This document shows positions 1 to 9,890 of a stretch of 64,000 bases of DNA, piece by piece. Each line of letters begins with the position of its first letter. The first letter of the stretch is position 1. The DNA comes from Beta vulgaris subsp. vulgaris (Eukaryota > Streptophyta > Magnoliopsida > Caryophyllales > Amaranthaceae). Location: positions 30,459,116 through 30,523,115 of the forward strand of contig NC_079210.1 in NCBI RefSeq assembly GCF_026745355.1, written 5' to 3'. A program made the translations under genes and the position numbers. The notes under the pieces are model-generated. The model searched no databases and had not been told where the DNA came from. It saw only the letters and a list, made by a program, of their open reading frames with translations.

Positions 1-266
1 ATTTCTATTTATTTCCTGTCCTAGTACTATGCACTGATTCCTACTGTTATTTCCTACTGTCATTCTAGAATCTGCTGTAATAAACAGGCTGTCAAATGAG
101 TCACTATCTATTTTGTCTGTTTCCTGGATTCTATATAGGCTGTAAACGGTTCTCTCTTTGTGGTTAGCAATACAAAGAATATCTGAATACATTTTCTCTT
201 CTCCTTTCTCTCTGTGATTATTCCTCTGCATTGTGAAATTATTCCCTGATTATTTCAATCATCACC
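1..266 (+). repeat. Right end of an LTR (probably Copia), cut by the window edge
   Basis: The segment reads like the R/U5 end of a plant LTR: an AATAAA-like stretch (TGTAATAAACAGG), pyrimidine-rich sequence, and a CA terminus (TTTCAATCATCA) directly before 267. From 267 on the sequence matches the copy at 22985, whereas 1-266 has no counterpart there, so 266/267 is an insertion boundary. The other end lies outside the window, so no target duplication can be checked. Strand is inferred from the CA end. Confidence 0.5.
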
Positions 267-430
267 TTCAAGCCACACAACTTCACTAATTGTCTCAGAC
301 ATACATCTATACTAAACCTCTATGCAATACTTGGACAGTCTTTTGCTTCATAGAATTTTAATAGATAAAAGATTTCCTTGGGAAAACACAATGTACTATC
401 TTGATCTTGCACTAAATGCACAATTTCCCT
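267..430 (-). pseudogene. Copia RNase H fragment (copy 1)
   Basis: Read on the minus strand, the sequence matches the 22709-23150 copy, which translates to the end of a Ty1/Copia RNase H domain (EAEY-like region, then SETISEVVWLEGI). Copy 1 retains only the upstream part of this domain because the LTR at 1-266 interrupts it. Stops are present and no function is expected. Confidence 0.6.
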
Positions 431-507
431 AATTTTAGTCACACAAGGCACTCCGTTTAATAACAAAATCAGTTGAGTAAAAAATCCTCAAATTCACAGT
501 TCCTATA

Positions 508-855
508 CGGCCCGTTTGGTAGTTGTTCATAAATGGTAGTAATAGGAAAGAATTTGTGTGTAAATTTGTGAAAAATATCATTGTTCATTCCCATGGTAAT
601 GCTAAGTTATTCTAAAGTATCCACTTTCCTTCTTGAATTTTCATTCCCATCCAATATCACCTTGTAGGTGCAGGTAATGAGTGGTAATGAAAATTGCTTC
701 CCCTTGGAGATAAAAACACAAGTTTAGAGGTGAGATTGCTTGCCCATGGAGAAAAAATGCCTCCCCATGGAAATTTTAAGGGTACTTTGCTAATAAAATT
801 ACACTTAAAATTCATTCCCATTATCGCAATTTATTAACGACTACCAAACGAGCCG
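508..855. mobile_element. TIR MITE (CGGCCCGTTTGGTAG ends), copy 1
   Basis: Terminal inverted repeats of about 28 bp are visible: the left end CGGCCCGTTTGGTAGTTGTT and the right end, reverse-complemented, CGGCTCGTTTGGTAGTCGTT. TA flanks both ends. There is no coding capacity. The ends resemble Tourist (PIF/Harbinger) elements, but the flank looks like TA rather than TTA/TAA, so the superfamily is uncertain. The second copy (23233-26063) is split by the solo LTR. Confidence 0.7.
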
Positions 856-1009
856 TAAAGGTACTTAATGAGATGTGTAGTTGTCTGAAGGTGAGACTTT
901 CTAGATTGATTCATGAATTGACTCAACAGTTGCAATGAATAAATATATATCAAGCCCGATGAGGTTGAAACACGTACCTTAGTTTGATTATAGTACTTTT
1001 GTAAATTTG

Positions 1010-1167
1010 GGAAAAAACTTGGTTAACCCACCGGGTATAGACTACCCACCCCATAATATAAGGTTGTGGTAATTATGATAGTGGAATCCAACTAGACTTA
1101 AATACTAATATTTAAATTATCTATTAGTAGCGGGTAGTCTACCCGGTGGGTTACCCAAGCAATGTCC
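1010..1167. mobile_element. 158-bp MULE-type MITE with 9-bp target duplication
   Basis: GTAAATTTG occurs at 1001-1009 and again at 1168-1176. Between them lies a near-palindrome whose arms read TTAACCCACCGGGTA and, reverse-complemented, GTAACCCACCGGGTA. The duplicated segment near 26240 has a single GTAAATTTG and no insert, which is an empty site. A 9-bp duplication is characteristic of Mutator-like elements. Confidence 0.88.
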
Positions 1168-1288
1168 GTAAATTTGAGATCTTCTAGCAGATTACTTTTA
1201 TAAAGAGATAATTTCACCCCTTTAATAGGGAAAGGACACTTGGCAGGTTTAAAATTTCAGTGTCGCTGTTCAATATTTCATGAACTAA

Positions 1289-1512
1289 CTAGTTATTAGG
1301 TCTGGGCTATGCCCCGGGTAAGACAATTTTCAATTTATTAATATTGTACTTTGATATGATAACACTAAATACTACTTGGTCTAGTGGTTAAAACTTTAGT
1401 ACATGAACTTGAGGTCACGAATCAAAACCTATATTATGCAATTTCTAATTTTTTTATTGCACATGGATTACATGATCTAAAACTCCCTAGGGAGAGCGCC
1501 ATGTGGCACCGT
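1289..1512 (-). mobile_element. Helitron, 3' part, copy 1 (5' end lost)
   Basis: On the minus strand the element ends with a decayed GC-rich hairpin (ACCCGGGGCATAGCCC), about 12 nt of AT-rich sequence, then CTAG followed by T, the canonical Helitron 3' terminus. Homology with the copy at 26360 and with the short complete relative at 21660-21843 supports this. The 5' part is missing beyond 1512, where Copia sequence begins. Confidence 0.75.
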
Positions 1513-1518
1513 TCCCGA

Positions 1519-2141
1519 TTAAAGTTGTATGCCAATCTCACACTTACAACCACCACAACGACAAATGGGCAAAGGATTATATGTGGCTAATTCATCCCAT
1601 AAAGGTTGAAGGCGTCCAAAGTACTCTGCAATAGACATGGTTTTGGTTTGCCGACAATCGGCTAAAGCAGCTTTAATCTGCTGTTTGCGAGGTCCATTCC
1701 CAACATCAAAACGTTGCTTCAAAACATCCCATAATGGCTTGGCCTCTTCAAAATAAGGCAAGGTTTTCTTGACAGAAGGATCAATGGTATTAAGAATCCA
1801 TTGAACTAACATGGCTTGCAAACAACGCCAATCACGTAAACCTTTCTCTTCGGTCGGTTTTGAGATCATACCTTCAAGAAATTCATATTTTCGGCGAGCC
1901 ATAAGAGAGAGACGCAAAGAGCGATGCCACTCTTCATAATTATCACCACGAAACACAATCGGAGTGATCACGTTCCCGGGTCCGTCATGAGAACCAAGAA
2001 AGTACGGGTTAGAGGGATCAATTTTGGACTCCCCACCACTACCGGTGCCTTTCTCAGGGTGAGAACCACCATACCTCCAGTCGTCATGGCGCAGGTGGAA
2101 GAAAAGCGTGCCCTAGCCTAGCTGCTAGAGGCCTGATACCA
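1519..2141 (-). pseudogene. Copia gag fragment with primer-binding site
   Basis: On the minus strand, 1519-1971 encodes about 150 residues of a Ty1/Copia Gag (UBN2/retrotran_gag_2 type). An N-terminal FRGDNYEEWHRSLRLSL block is followed by LVQWILNTIDPSVK, then WDVLKQRF, and a C-terminal CRCGGCKC cysteine cluster. The reading frame continues upstream through IDPSNPYFLG without an in-frame ATG up to a stop, so the true start is lost. TGGTATCAGGC at 2131-2141 (minus strand) matches the initiator-Met tRNA primer-binding site. Zinc knuckle, protease, integrase and RT are absent; the fragment is truncated at about 1513-1519 where the duplicated segment starts. Confidence 0.85.
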
Positions 2142-2298
2142 TGTAGAAATATTGAGCGTGATATTCTACTATTTCCATAAGTGAGAAAATAATATATACA
2201 ACCTAATAGAAAGCTAATGGGCTTAACCAGTAAAACTAAGCTAAAGATACGTAGGCCCATACAATACATATAAATACATAAATACAATAATCCCAACA
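2142..2298 (-). repeat. Short (157-bp) LTR of the Copia fragment
   Basis: On the minus strand it starts TGTTGGGATTATTG and ends ATTTCTACA, immediately before the primer-binding site. TG...CA ends and position relative to PBS and gag identify it as the 5' LTR. It is very short for Copia. The matching 3' LTR is not in the window. Confidence 0.75.
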
Positions 2299-3530
2299 AC
2301 TACTCCAAAAATAATCATATTTTTTTTTTAGCTACTCTAATATAACATTGTAGAACAATCCCACATTTATTTCAAATATTTGACTCTTATTTGTCAATGA
2401 TATTGGTCAATTCTTTTTTAGATTTGTCATATCTCATATTTGTTACTTTAATTCTATATTTTCTCCATGAATAAACTATGATTAATTAGTCGCCCACACT
2501 TTTTGTAATCTTCCAATTGCTGCATTAAACAAACTTTCTTCAATTTTGAGAAATGTTGTTAGCAAATGGTTTAGACATCATCCTCCCAATAAACAAGCAC
2601 TACACTATATAAACTACATACTACATCATTGTTATTATAATCACTATTACTATTAGAAATAATTGATACTAGTAACCCTAATTATAACCATTTATTTTTA
2701 AAAGATTCAACTATCAATTAACCAGTTGGAACATTGGTAGGTAACCTTTTTGTTTGCGTTAGTTACCAACCTATATGTAGTAGCTTGGTTTGACTCAATC
2801 GGGTGTGGATTCCATCTCATGATCTCAAGGTCAAGGGGTTGAATTATTGAAATGGTGTCCTTCAACAATATATATTTCTATGTATGATAGTTTAAAGGAT
2901 TAATCACGAAATAATTAATTTAATTATATTAAGTGATCAGAATATTTAGCGGGAAACCACTTTTGATCTATTTACTCAAGATTAATTGTTTTAAGCAGCT
3001 TAATTATATTGAACCCATGAGGTCATACACAAGGGCATCGAACAAACCATTAAGGTGAGCTTAATTGGAGTGCAACGAACAATGACTGAATTAAAGATTA
3101 ATTCATTAGGATAAAGATATCCTTTAGAGAAGTTGAGTTGAAGTAAGCATGTGAGTAAGAGGATGAGAAAAGGAGCGTGTGGATTGAATTGGTCAAGTCC
3201 AAGTCTGTTATGTGAAAAAACTGACAAAATCTCGTAGAGATATCAGTAAGCAATATCACAAAAGGGAACACCATTCTACTCTCTCACTCCATCATCATCA
3301 CCCGCCATTCTCTCTCTCTCACTCCATCACACGTTTTCCTTCTCTTTCTCTCATGTGGTTTGACTTGAGAAATAAGTACTGGGTAATTGTTCATCATCAT
3401 TTTTGGATCTAAGTTGTCAGTCTGGTGAGCATCCTGAGAAGCAGTGTGGATCTTTGTAGAAGAACTACACATTGGAGTTTTATATCATGTAGTGAAAATA
3501 GCAATAGGAAGGTACACTTTAAAGGTATAA
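2299..3530. other. Unassigned AT-rich interval
   Basis: No gene or complete element was recognised. A CT-rich (TCTCTC, CATCATCATC) tract lies at about 3280-3350. Short open frames here show no family features. Confidence 0.4.
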
Positions 3531-4785
3531 CGGTTATTTCACCAAATACCCCTGACAAATCAAAAAATTCACAATATACCCTCAATGTTTCAACAATTCA
3601 CCATATACCCCTGACTTTTCAAAACTGTGCACCAGGTGCCCTTTTTCTAACGGATGTTAAGTGACCGTTAGCTTTATTTACGATATTGCCACCATTAACT
3701 ACTAACCCTAAGATCCTAATACCATAAACATAATTCTAACCCTAATTATAACCCTAACCCTAAACCCTAACACACCCATAACCCTAAGCCCATGACAGCC
3801 CAGCCCCACCCTCCCCCCTCCCATCCACCTCAGCCCCACCCTCCTCCTCCACTCTACTCCACCGCCACAGCCCCACCCCCTCCTCCACTCCACTCCACCG
3901 CCAACCCCCTCCCCTCCCCTCCCCGTAGATTTCCTACTCCACCGCCGCTGCCCTCCTCACCCCTCGCCGCCGATTTCCTCCTCCTCCTTCCCGTCGATTT
4001 CCTCCTCCTCATCCCTGCCGATTTCCTCCTCTCCCCTTCCCCGTCGAGACAGCATCCCCACAGACCCCAACCCTTCCCTCCCCTCCACCGTCGCAGGCGT
4101 CGCAGCCCCTCCCCTTACCCGTCAATTTCCTCCTCTCCTTCCCCGTCGACACAACGGCACGAGACACAACCATGGCAAAGCAGCGACCCAGGAGAGAGAG
4201 CGAGGAAGTAAAGCTCCGGCAAGCTAAGCGCAGGCGACGGGGAAGGGAAAATCGATGGGGAAGGGGAGGGGAAATCGACGGGGAAGGGAGGGGAAATCGA
4301 CGGGGAAGGGGAGGGGAAATCGACAGGGAGGGAGTAACAGTTGGGGCAGTGGCAGTGGAGGGGTGGGGGAGGGGCTGCGGCGGGGAGTTGAGGGGAGGGG
4401 GAGGGTTGGCTGCTGCGGCAGAGGGAGGGGAGGGGGAGGGGTTGGAGGCTGCGGCAGAGGGCGGGGAGGGGGAGGGGTGGGGGGATGGTGGAGGGGGAGG
4501 GGAAGGGGAGGGGGTTGGGCTGGGTTGGGTTGGGCTTAGGGTTAAGATTAGGGTTTAGATTTTAGGGTTAGTATTTAGATTAGGGTTAGGGATTAGGGTT
4601 TAAATTAGGGTTAGTGAATAATTATGGCAAAATTGTAAATAAAGCAAACGGCAACCTAACGTCCGTTAGAAAAAGGGTATTTGGTGCACAAAAATGAAAA
4701 GTCAGGGGTATATGGTGAATTGTTGAAACATTGAGGGTATATTGTGAATTTTTTGATTTGTCGGGGGTATTTGGTGAAATAACCG
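3531..4785. mobile_element. MULE with long TIRs, telomere-like and GC-rich interior (member 1)
   Basis: The 9-bp duplication AAGGTATAA at 3522-3530 and 4786-4794 is perfect. The ends are inverted: CGGTTATTTCACCAAATACC on the left and its complement on the right. The inverted ends run about 165 bp and contain repeated blocks of the form CACCAAATACCCC. Inside them come CCCTAA-rich stretches (3725-3790 and, inverted, 4530-4620), then a C-rich left half and a G-rich right half. The inner arms are also inverted (CCGTCGATTTCCTCC against GGGAAATCGACGGGG). Pro-rich and Gly-rich open frames in the interior are compositional. Related to 50175-51259 and 51337-52259. Confidence 0.9.
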
Positions 4786-4976
4786 AAGGTATAATTTATG
4801 TGTTTAGATTTATCATATGTATAAGCATGTAGTGGCGGACTTTGAAAATTTTTTATAGTAGCCAAAAATTAGCACATTGATAAATGAAAAAAAGCCTAAA
4901 ACTACCTTATGAATGTTATTTGCAAATCCAATGTAAACAAATAAATATATACTTTTAAGCATGTTTATATTTCGCC

Positions 4977-5434
4977 TTTCAGTCTAGAGGTGTGCAAGTC
5001 AATCTCTAAGTGGATGCAGTTTGAGTTATTTGGAGACAGCATTGACAGCAGCTGTAGGAAAGTGCTTACCAGCAGAAGGTTAAGGTTCCAGAAGCAAAGC
5101 CTACTAGCAGTGCTGGGGGCTGCTATCTATTTCATATGGCTTGCAAGGAATGATGCAGTTTGGAACTGTAAAATTGATATCATCAGGCATCATGTTCATA
5201 GAATTCAGAAAGTTTGTATAGATAGAATCTATAGTGTAATCCCATATAAGATTACAAATAGAGATAGAAGTTGGTTAAGAGATAGAGCTAACTCAATGTT
5301 GATTTGTAATTAGCTTTTTGGCAAGCCTTGGGGGAGAGGGTCCAACCTAGTTGGTTTGTCTCTCCCTTGGTTTGTGGTGGTTTGTATAGTTGTTTTGGTG
5401 ATCAATATACTTTACTTAACTAGCAAAAAAAAAA
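4977..5434 (+). mobile_element. 5'-truncated LINE insertion with 16-bp target duplication
   Basis: ATGTTTATATTTCGCC is present at 4961-4976 and again at 5435-5450. The insert ends in about 10 A residues (5425-5434) preceded by a 3' UTR. Target-primed integration of a severely 5'-truncated L1-type element explains all of this. Confidence 0.9.
4978..5313 (+). pseudogene. LINE ORF2 C-terminal fragment
   Basis: About 107 codons are open up to a TAA/TAG stop. The translation (KSISKWMQFELFGD, then AAIYFIWLARNDAVW) resembles the region after the reverse transcriptase in plant L1 LINEs, where a zf-RVT-like domain ends with a hydrophobic/Trp-rich AxYxIWxxRN motif. The frame is open from the insertion boundary, so this is the surviving 3' tail of ORF2 and has no own start codon. 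Endonuclease, RT and RNase H domains are missing. Confidence 0.75.
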
Positions 5435-5828
5435 ATGTTTATATTTCGCCGACACGGTATGAGCAATTATTTGACTATCTCATTACAAAGGTTTTATATA
5501 GTGGCCAACAAATCTTTAAACGAAGACTCATAAACCTAATTGGATATTAGAAGATTTTAGGGACAACTTAGGGACTTATCCAATGTAGATTTTTCCAATC
5601 CGACTCCATAGATGGTCAATGAAGCATAGATTGCGTTAGGGGGTGAGGGTACGACCACGGTCAGGAACCGAGTTTGCCCAGATGGCCTCTACATAATATT
5701 GATTCATTTCAATTTTTATGCAATAGAATAACCATAAAATATTTTCATGCACCCTAAAAAAAATTTAGTCTAGGTTTGTTCAGGAAACACTTAAAGACTA
5801 TTTTTTAGTGATATGTTATTAAACAATA

Positions 5829-6065
5829 AAAAATACTGGGAACCTCACTGGTTATTCATCTTCGTTAGAGTTATACCCCCTTAAAAATTTTGAGCCCAAA
5901 AAAAAATTTGATTTTTTTTTCTAATATTCTTTTTTGGAGTTACGTCACCTTTTCATTAGAGTTACATCACTTATTCATTAGAGTTATAGCGCGTAAAATT
6001 CATTCTCATTTCTCATTTCTCATGTAAGTATGCATTCTCATATGAACTCACTTATATATATATAA
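5829..6065 (-). repeat. Partial copy of the (TA)n-bordered repeat also at 8360-8656
   Basis: Blocks such as AGAGTTACATCACTTATTCA and CATTCTCATATGAACTCACT are the reverse complement of 8360-8600. The repeat ends in a perfect 34-bp palindrome (6042-6075) centred on TATATATATA. The left end is truncated. Confidence 0.7.
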
Positions 6066-6075
6066 GTGAGTTCAT

Positions 6076-6225
6076 ATTTTTTGTGCAGTTTGTGTGTAAT
6101 TATTATTTTTGATTTTGTTTTTTAATTGACGTTTTGTGTTGCAGTTGGATGGTTTTTTTATTTTGTTTTTTTTTTTCTTTTTTCTATTTTTGGTGTCCCC
6201 CCCTAGTTGCCTTATAGAATAGAGA
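6076..6225 (-). mobile_element. Helitron 5' terminus (remnant)
   Basis: On the minus strand TCTCTATTCTATAAGG follows an A at 6226, as in the well-delimited Helitron 5' ends at 28091 and 49985, including the following G-rich and GACACC block. No matching hairpin plus CTAG was found to the left, so the 3' part is lost. Confidence 0.5.
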
Positions 6226-7410
6226 TATATAGGAATGGGATCTTGTGAAAACATCCCTAAAGCTGAAAACTGAAAACAGAAGATTTGGGCCATTGAAATT
6301 AGATCCGATGGTTATGATCAAATTCATAAGATTTGGGCCAATTACATTAGCTCCTCCAGGAGCCCCATTCTCTCTCTTCAAAACAGGACAAAAACCCCAA
6401 CTTCAATAATTTTCATTCTTTCTCTTCTGAATACGAATTCATCAGACAACAACTCAACAATGGAGAATATCCATTTTCTCTTTCCTCTCATCATTTATCT
6501 CTGAGTTATGGTGAAGTTCTAATAGCTGAAAAAATGGAGAAACAAGAAGAGAGAGAGAATAAAATCAGCAAAATTGGAGGAAAGAAGTCGATAACAACAT
6601 CAAAGTCTCTAATCTCTTGTTTTCAGCCTCGATTTTGCTTAGATAATCGCGATTTCACTTCCATCCAACTCCTCAGCCTGTCTTCATCCTATTCGACGCG
6701 ACGCCATGTCCAAGTTGCTGTAGGTCGCCGCCGTTAACTAACTCTTAATTATGACCTATTATTCTCTCTCTTATTGATCACTATTCTGTTATTTGTACTT
6801 TCTTTTGAATGATGAAACTTGAAACAATATGTTGTTGTCTGATAATTTCAAGGATACTTCATATTATAGCAGTGATGTTGATTGTTGATTAGAGGAACTT
6901 TGTGGTTTTAATTCTAGCCCAGTTTTGTTGATGATGATGATTGATTCTATTTAAGAGATTGGCTAAGTTATGGAGCTGCAATTTGAACTAATTATTCTCG
7001 CATTTTTCCGAAAGTTGAGAGAGAGAGAGAGAGAAAAAGGAAGGAGATGAAGGTTGAAGAAGATGGTGAGGAAAATATCAAGGTGTATAGTTACTCTAAT
7101 ATTAGTCAAATTTACTATTATAATACTAAAAATTACCCTAAAAGTGGTAAAAATTATACTTTATAACCTTGGCAAATATAAAGTCATCCTTAATATAATG
7201 TAATTACCCCACAACTGATAAAAATTGCCCTTAAAATATATAAAGTTGCCCTTGAAATAATAGAAAGTTATCCTTAATATAATCTAGTTACCCTAAAACT
7301 GGTAAAAGTTACCCTTAAAATATATAAAGTTGCCCTAAAAGTGGTAAAAGTTACCCTGTTTTCAGTTTTCAGATTAAAAGTTGTTTTCAGCGGATCCCCC
7401 TATATATATA
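6226..7410. mobile_element. (TA)n-bordered element with inverted ends (member 1)
   Basis: The left end TATATAGGAATGGGATC is mirrored by the right end, which reverse-complements to TATATAGGGGGATCC; both continue into CTGAAAACTGAAAAC. The right third (7090-7370) is a degenerate tandem array of GTTACCCTTAAAATATATAA-like units. The middle holds an oligopyrimidine stretch and a small open frame (6534-6737) with no family resemblance. The architecture matches 7897-8305, 8360-8656 and 44467-45804. Confidence 0.6.
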
Positions 7411-7896
7411 TGTTGTATTTTTGGAATTAATTAATTGTTCTTTTTTATCTGAATTTCTTTTTTTTTTTAAAAAAATTGCTATTTTCAACCTCACAATGTT
7501 CAGTTACTCTATTCCGCCATTTTTGTGTTACTAACCGAGACCATTTTATATGAGGTAAATCATATTGATAATTAATTTTCAATTTTAACCAGTTGTTCAT
7601 TGGTTTATTTCAGAGTTTGTAAGTTTTTTAGTCTTTAGCTTGGAATGAGCTATTCCTTGGGTTCTAAAATAATATTTTATTTCATTTTTAAGAAATAAAG
7701 ATATTCCACGATACAGAAGGACAGATCTTAACTTCGATAAGTTAACAATTTTTGCTTGGGATAATTTATAAAATACATAGGCTTGTGACAAGAAAGAAAA
7801 ATCAGAAATAATTTTTGAATTCTTAGTAAGATTACTATTACTAAGAAAAGGCAAAACTTTGTTTTTTTTATAGTCGAAAGAAACTGAATTATATCA
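7411..7896. other. Unassigned AT-rich interval
   Basis: No gene, terminal repeat or RNA gene was recognised here. Confidence 0.4.
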
Positions 7897-8305
7897 TATA
7901 TATAGGTTTAAGTTCATATGAGAAGCACCCTTATGGTGAGAACCACTCATTTTACGATGATTTTGATCGTTTCATAATATTTTTGCTCAATTTTTGTTTC
8001 ACTTATTTTATGGTTTTGCTCATTTAACAAATTTATGCTCATTTATCAAAATTTTTGCTCATTTTACGTTTTGCTCATTTTACTTTTTTTCTCATTGAAC
8101 TCTTTTATGCTCATTTAACATTTTTTCTTCTTTTACATTTTTGTTCACTTTACGTTTTTGATAACTTAATGTTTTCTACTCATTTTATGTTTATGCTCAT
8201 TTGTTACTTTTTTTTGCTCATTTTAGGATGTTTTTGCTCATTTTAAGTGGTTCTCACGGTTCTCACCATAAGAGGGTTCTCATTAGAACCCAACCCTATA
8301 TATTA
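7897..8305. mobile_element. (TA)n-bordered element with GCTCATTTT tandem array (member 2)
   Basis: The left end TATATATAGGTTTAAGTTCA and the right end, reverse-complemented TATATAGGGTTGGGTTC, are followed on both sides by CTTATGGTGAGAACC. The core (about 7985-8240) consists of degenerate 15-25-bp units containing TTTTTGCTCATTTTA. A Phe-rich open frame within the core is a by-product. Confidence 0.75.
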
Positions 8306-8359
8306 TATAATATATTTATATAATATATTTATATATATATATTATATATATTATATATA

Positions 8360-8656
8360 TATTAGAAGTGAGTTCATATGAGAATGCATACTTAATGAAA
8401 AATGAGAATGACTTTTACGCGATATACTCTTATGAATAAGTGATGTAATTCTAATGAAAAAGTGATGTAACTCCAAACAAAGAATATTATGAAAAAAATT
8501 CAAAAACAATTTTTCTTTTGGATCAAATTTTTTTTTTAGGGGGGGGTGGGGTAACTCTAATGAACAAGTGTTGTAACTCTGATCCGATGTTATTGTTGAG
8601 ATTCATTCTCACTTCTCATCTAAGGAGCATTCTCATGTGATCTTTCCCCTATATAT
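8360..8656. mobile_element. (TA)n-bordered element (member 3)
   Basis: The two ends are inverted: left AGTGAGTTCATATGAGAATG, and right reading GATCACATGAGAATGC after reverse-complementing. The right border is CCCCTATATATA. The core repeats units of the form AGTGATGTAACTCTAATGAA. A partial inverted copy lies at 5829-6065. Confidence 0.65.
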
Positions 8657-9284
8657 AAATGGATTTCTATTTATTTTGTAGCACCTTTTAAAAACATAAT
8701 TTTTAAAATAACCACCTTATAAGTTAATTTTTTTAATAACCATCTTATATGACCTAAATCGCTTTATATACATACTAATTGACAAATTTCTTCCAAAAAA
8801 AAAATCATTCTTATAGAAGGGTTTAAACCTTATATACATTCTACTACATAAAGTTATTGAGGAGATGAAATCGTTCTCAAACCCTTTTTGAGGATGATTT
8901 TCTTGACGAAATCTGTCAATTGATAGATATTTGAAAAGAAGGGGGTTTGGAGAGTATAAAATATATATACTCTCATGGCCCTCTTCTTCTTCCATAAAAT
9001 CATTTCAAGATAAGTCAATTTTGGTTTGCTTCACACCTCCCCAAGGGGAGCCAGGGTCTGACATTGGGGGGCCGTGCGGTTGAATTATAGTAGTGATCCC
9101 GTGAAGGAATAAAGAGATGGAGAAGGCGAGTGCTAGGGTGATTCGCTTAATGGTTTTGGTGGCGTGGGTTGCAGGCTTGCAACAATAGTTGAGTCTTAGT
9201 GGTGATGCGTGGTAGATTGAGCGTGGTGTGTAGGACAAGTAATAAACATCTAACAGTTAGATGCATCTAACAATTTTGTGCATA
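8657..9284. other. Unassigned interval with two unrecognised minus-strand open frames
   Basis: Open frames at 8717-8995 and 9005-9238 on the minus strand show no recognisable domain. A plus-strand 23-codon frame starting at 9117 has a hydrophobic N-terminus but ends at once. The section around 9030-9200 is richer in GC than its flanks and may be a piece of a gene. Confidence 0.3.
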
Positions 9285-9502
9285 TATCTACCTAGGGGTG
9301 TTAATGAGCCAGGGTGGCTCGCAAACTGTTTGAGCTCGGCTCGGTTAAAACCTGGTCAAAGCTCGGCTCGAGAGGGCTCAACTCGAGTTCGAGATCGACT
9401 CGTGACCTTAGCGAGCCGAGCCTGAGCCTAGTAGAGTTCGGCTCGAAAATTCACAAACATGTTCGTAAAATATTTTAGATAGGCTTTATGTGAAAAAGCA
9501 TT

Positions 9503-9550
9503 GTCCCACATCGATAGAAAAAGTAAACACAACCTTGTTTTTCCTATATG
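9503..9550 (+). promoter_or_regulatory. U-snRNA-type promoter module 1 (USE + TATA)
   Basis: GTCCCACATCG at 9503-9513 fits the plant snRNA upstream sequence element RTCCCACATCG exactly. A TATAT box follows at 9545 after 31 bp. No snRNA-like transcript sequence was recognised downstream. Confidence 0.45.
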
Positions 9551-9841
9551 ATCTTATTACCCTTTAAGTTCATTATAATTCTTGTTTGATTTGTCTTATT
9601 TTATAATGTTGGACAATCATTAAATATGGAAGGTCTAAAAACGTGGATTAACATAAAATTAATTCTTTTACTATATGTAATTCCATGACTTTTCTTCTAC
9701 CCATATTTGGAATATGAGGAACAATGCAAGCAAATTTTCATAATTACATTTGCAAATATTTAATGATTGTGCATCACTTACAGGCTACTACCATCAAACA
9801 TTGTGGATTAGTGTTTTGAATTATTTATTTAAGGTTTATAA

Positions 9842-9890
9842 GTCCCACATCGGTGAGGCAAAAGTAAAACTTCACATCTCCAAATATAAA
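9842..9890 (+). promoter_or_regulatory. U-snRNA-type promoter module 2 (USE + TATA)
   Basis: GTCCCACATCG at 9842-9852 is a perfect match to the plant USE. TATAAA lies at 9885-9890, 32 bp downstream, close to the spacing described for Pol II-transcribed plant snRNA genes (Pol III types have about 10 bp less). Whether it is active is unknown. Confidence 0.5.

Larger units (their letters stand above)
267..1512. repeat. Segmental duplication, copy 1 (second copy at 22985-26590)
   Basis: About 1.25 kb is collinear and nearly identical with 22985-26590. It contains, in order, a Copia RNase H fragment, a TIR MITE, a spacer and the 3' part of a Helitron. Copy 1 carries a 158-bp MITE (1010-1167) that copy 2 lacks. 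Copy 2 carries a 2.48-kb LTR, a 19-bp retroposon stub and a Stowaway. Homology ends near 1512, where a Copia gag fragment begins. The Copia protein relic at the left edge shows that the duplicated unit was itself repeat DNA. Confidence 0.9.
4795..5800. repeat. Dispersed repeat, copy split by a LINE
   Basis: Sequence from about 5500 to 5790 (GACTCATAAACCTAATTGGA, then a GGGGGTGAGGGTAC block, then ATGCAATAGAATAA) matches 59480-59760 in the same orientation and 37750-38080 in reverse. Sequence left of the LINE belongs to the same unit. It has no coding capacity and may be part of an LTR or UTR of a large retrotransposon. Confidence 0.6.

Noticed and set aside
1384..1590. tRNA-derived SINE reading of the TGGTCTAGTGGTTA repeats at 1380, 21745 and 26450
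   Set aside because: Box A-like and weak box B-like words are present, but the units have clear Helitron ends (TC...CTAG between A and T), which explain the repeats better.
3725..3790. Telomere or subtelomere signal (CCCTAA repeats)
   Set aside because: The units are irregular, short and placed symmetrically in the inverted arms of a MULE, so they are part of the element, not a chromosome end.
3792..4558. Pro-rich and Gly-rich open frames in MULE member 1
   Set aside because: The composition follows the C-rich and G-rich core; frames overlap on the same strand, no domain is visible, and the region is inside a transposon.
8717..9238. Two minus-strand frames of 92 and 77 residues
   Set aside because: No family resemblance; the second overlaps GC-richer DNA that could be a gene piece, but neither strand gives a convincing protein.
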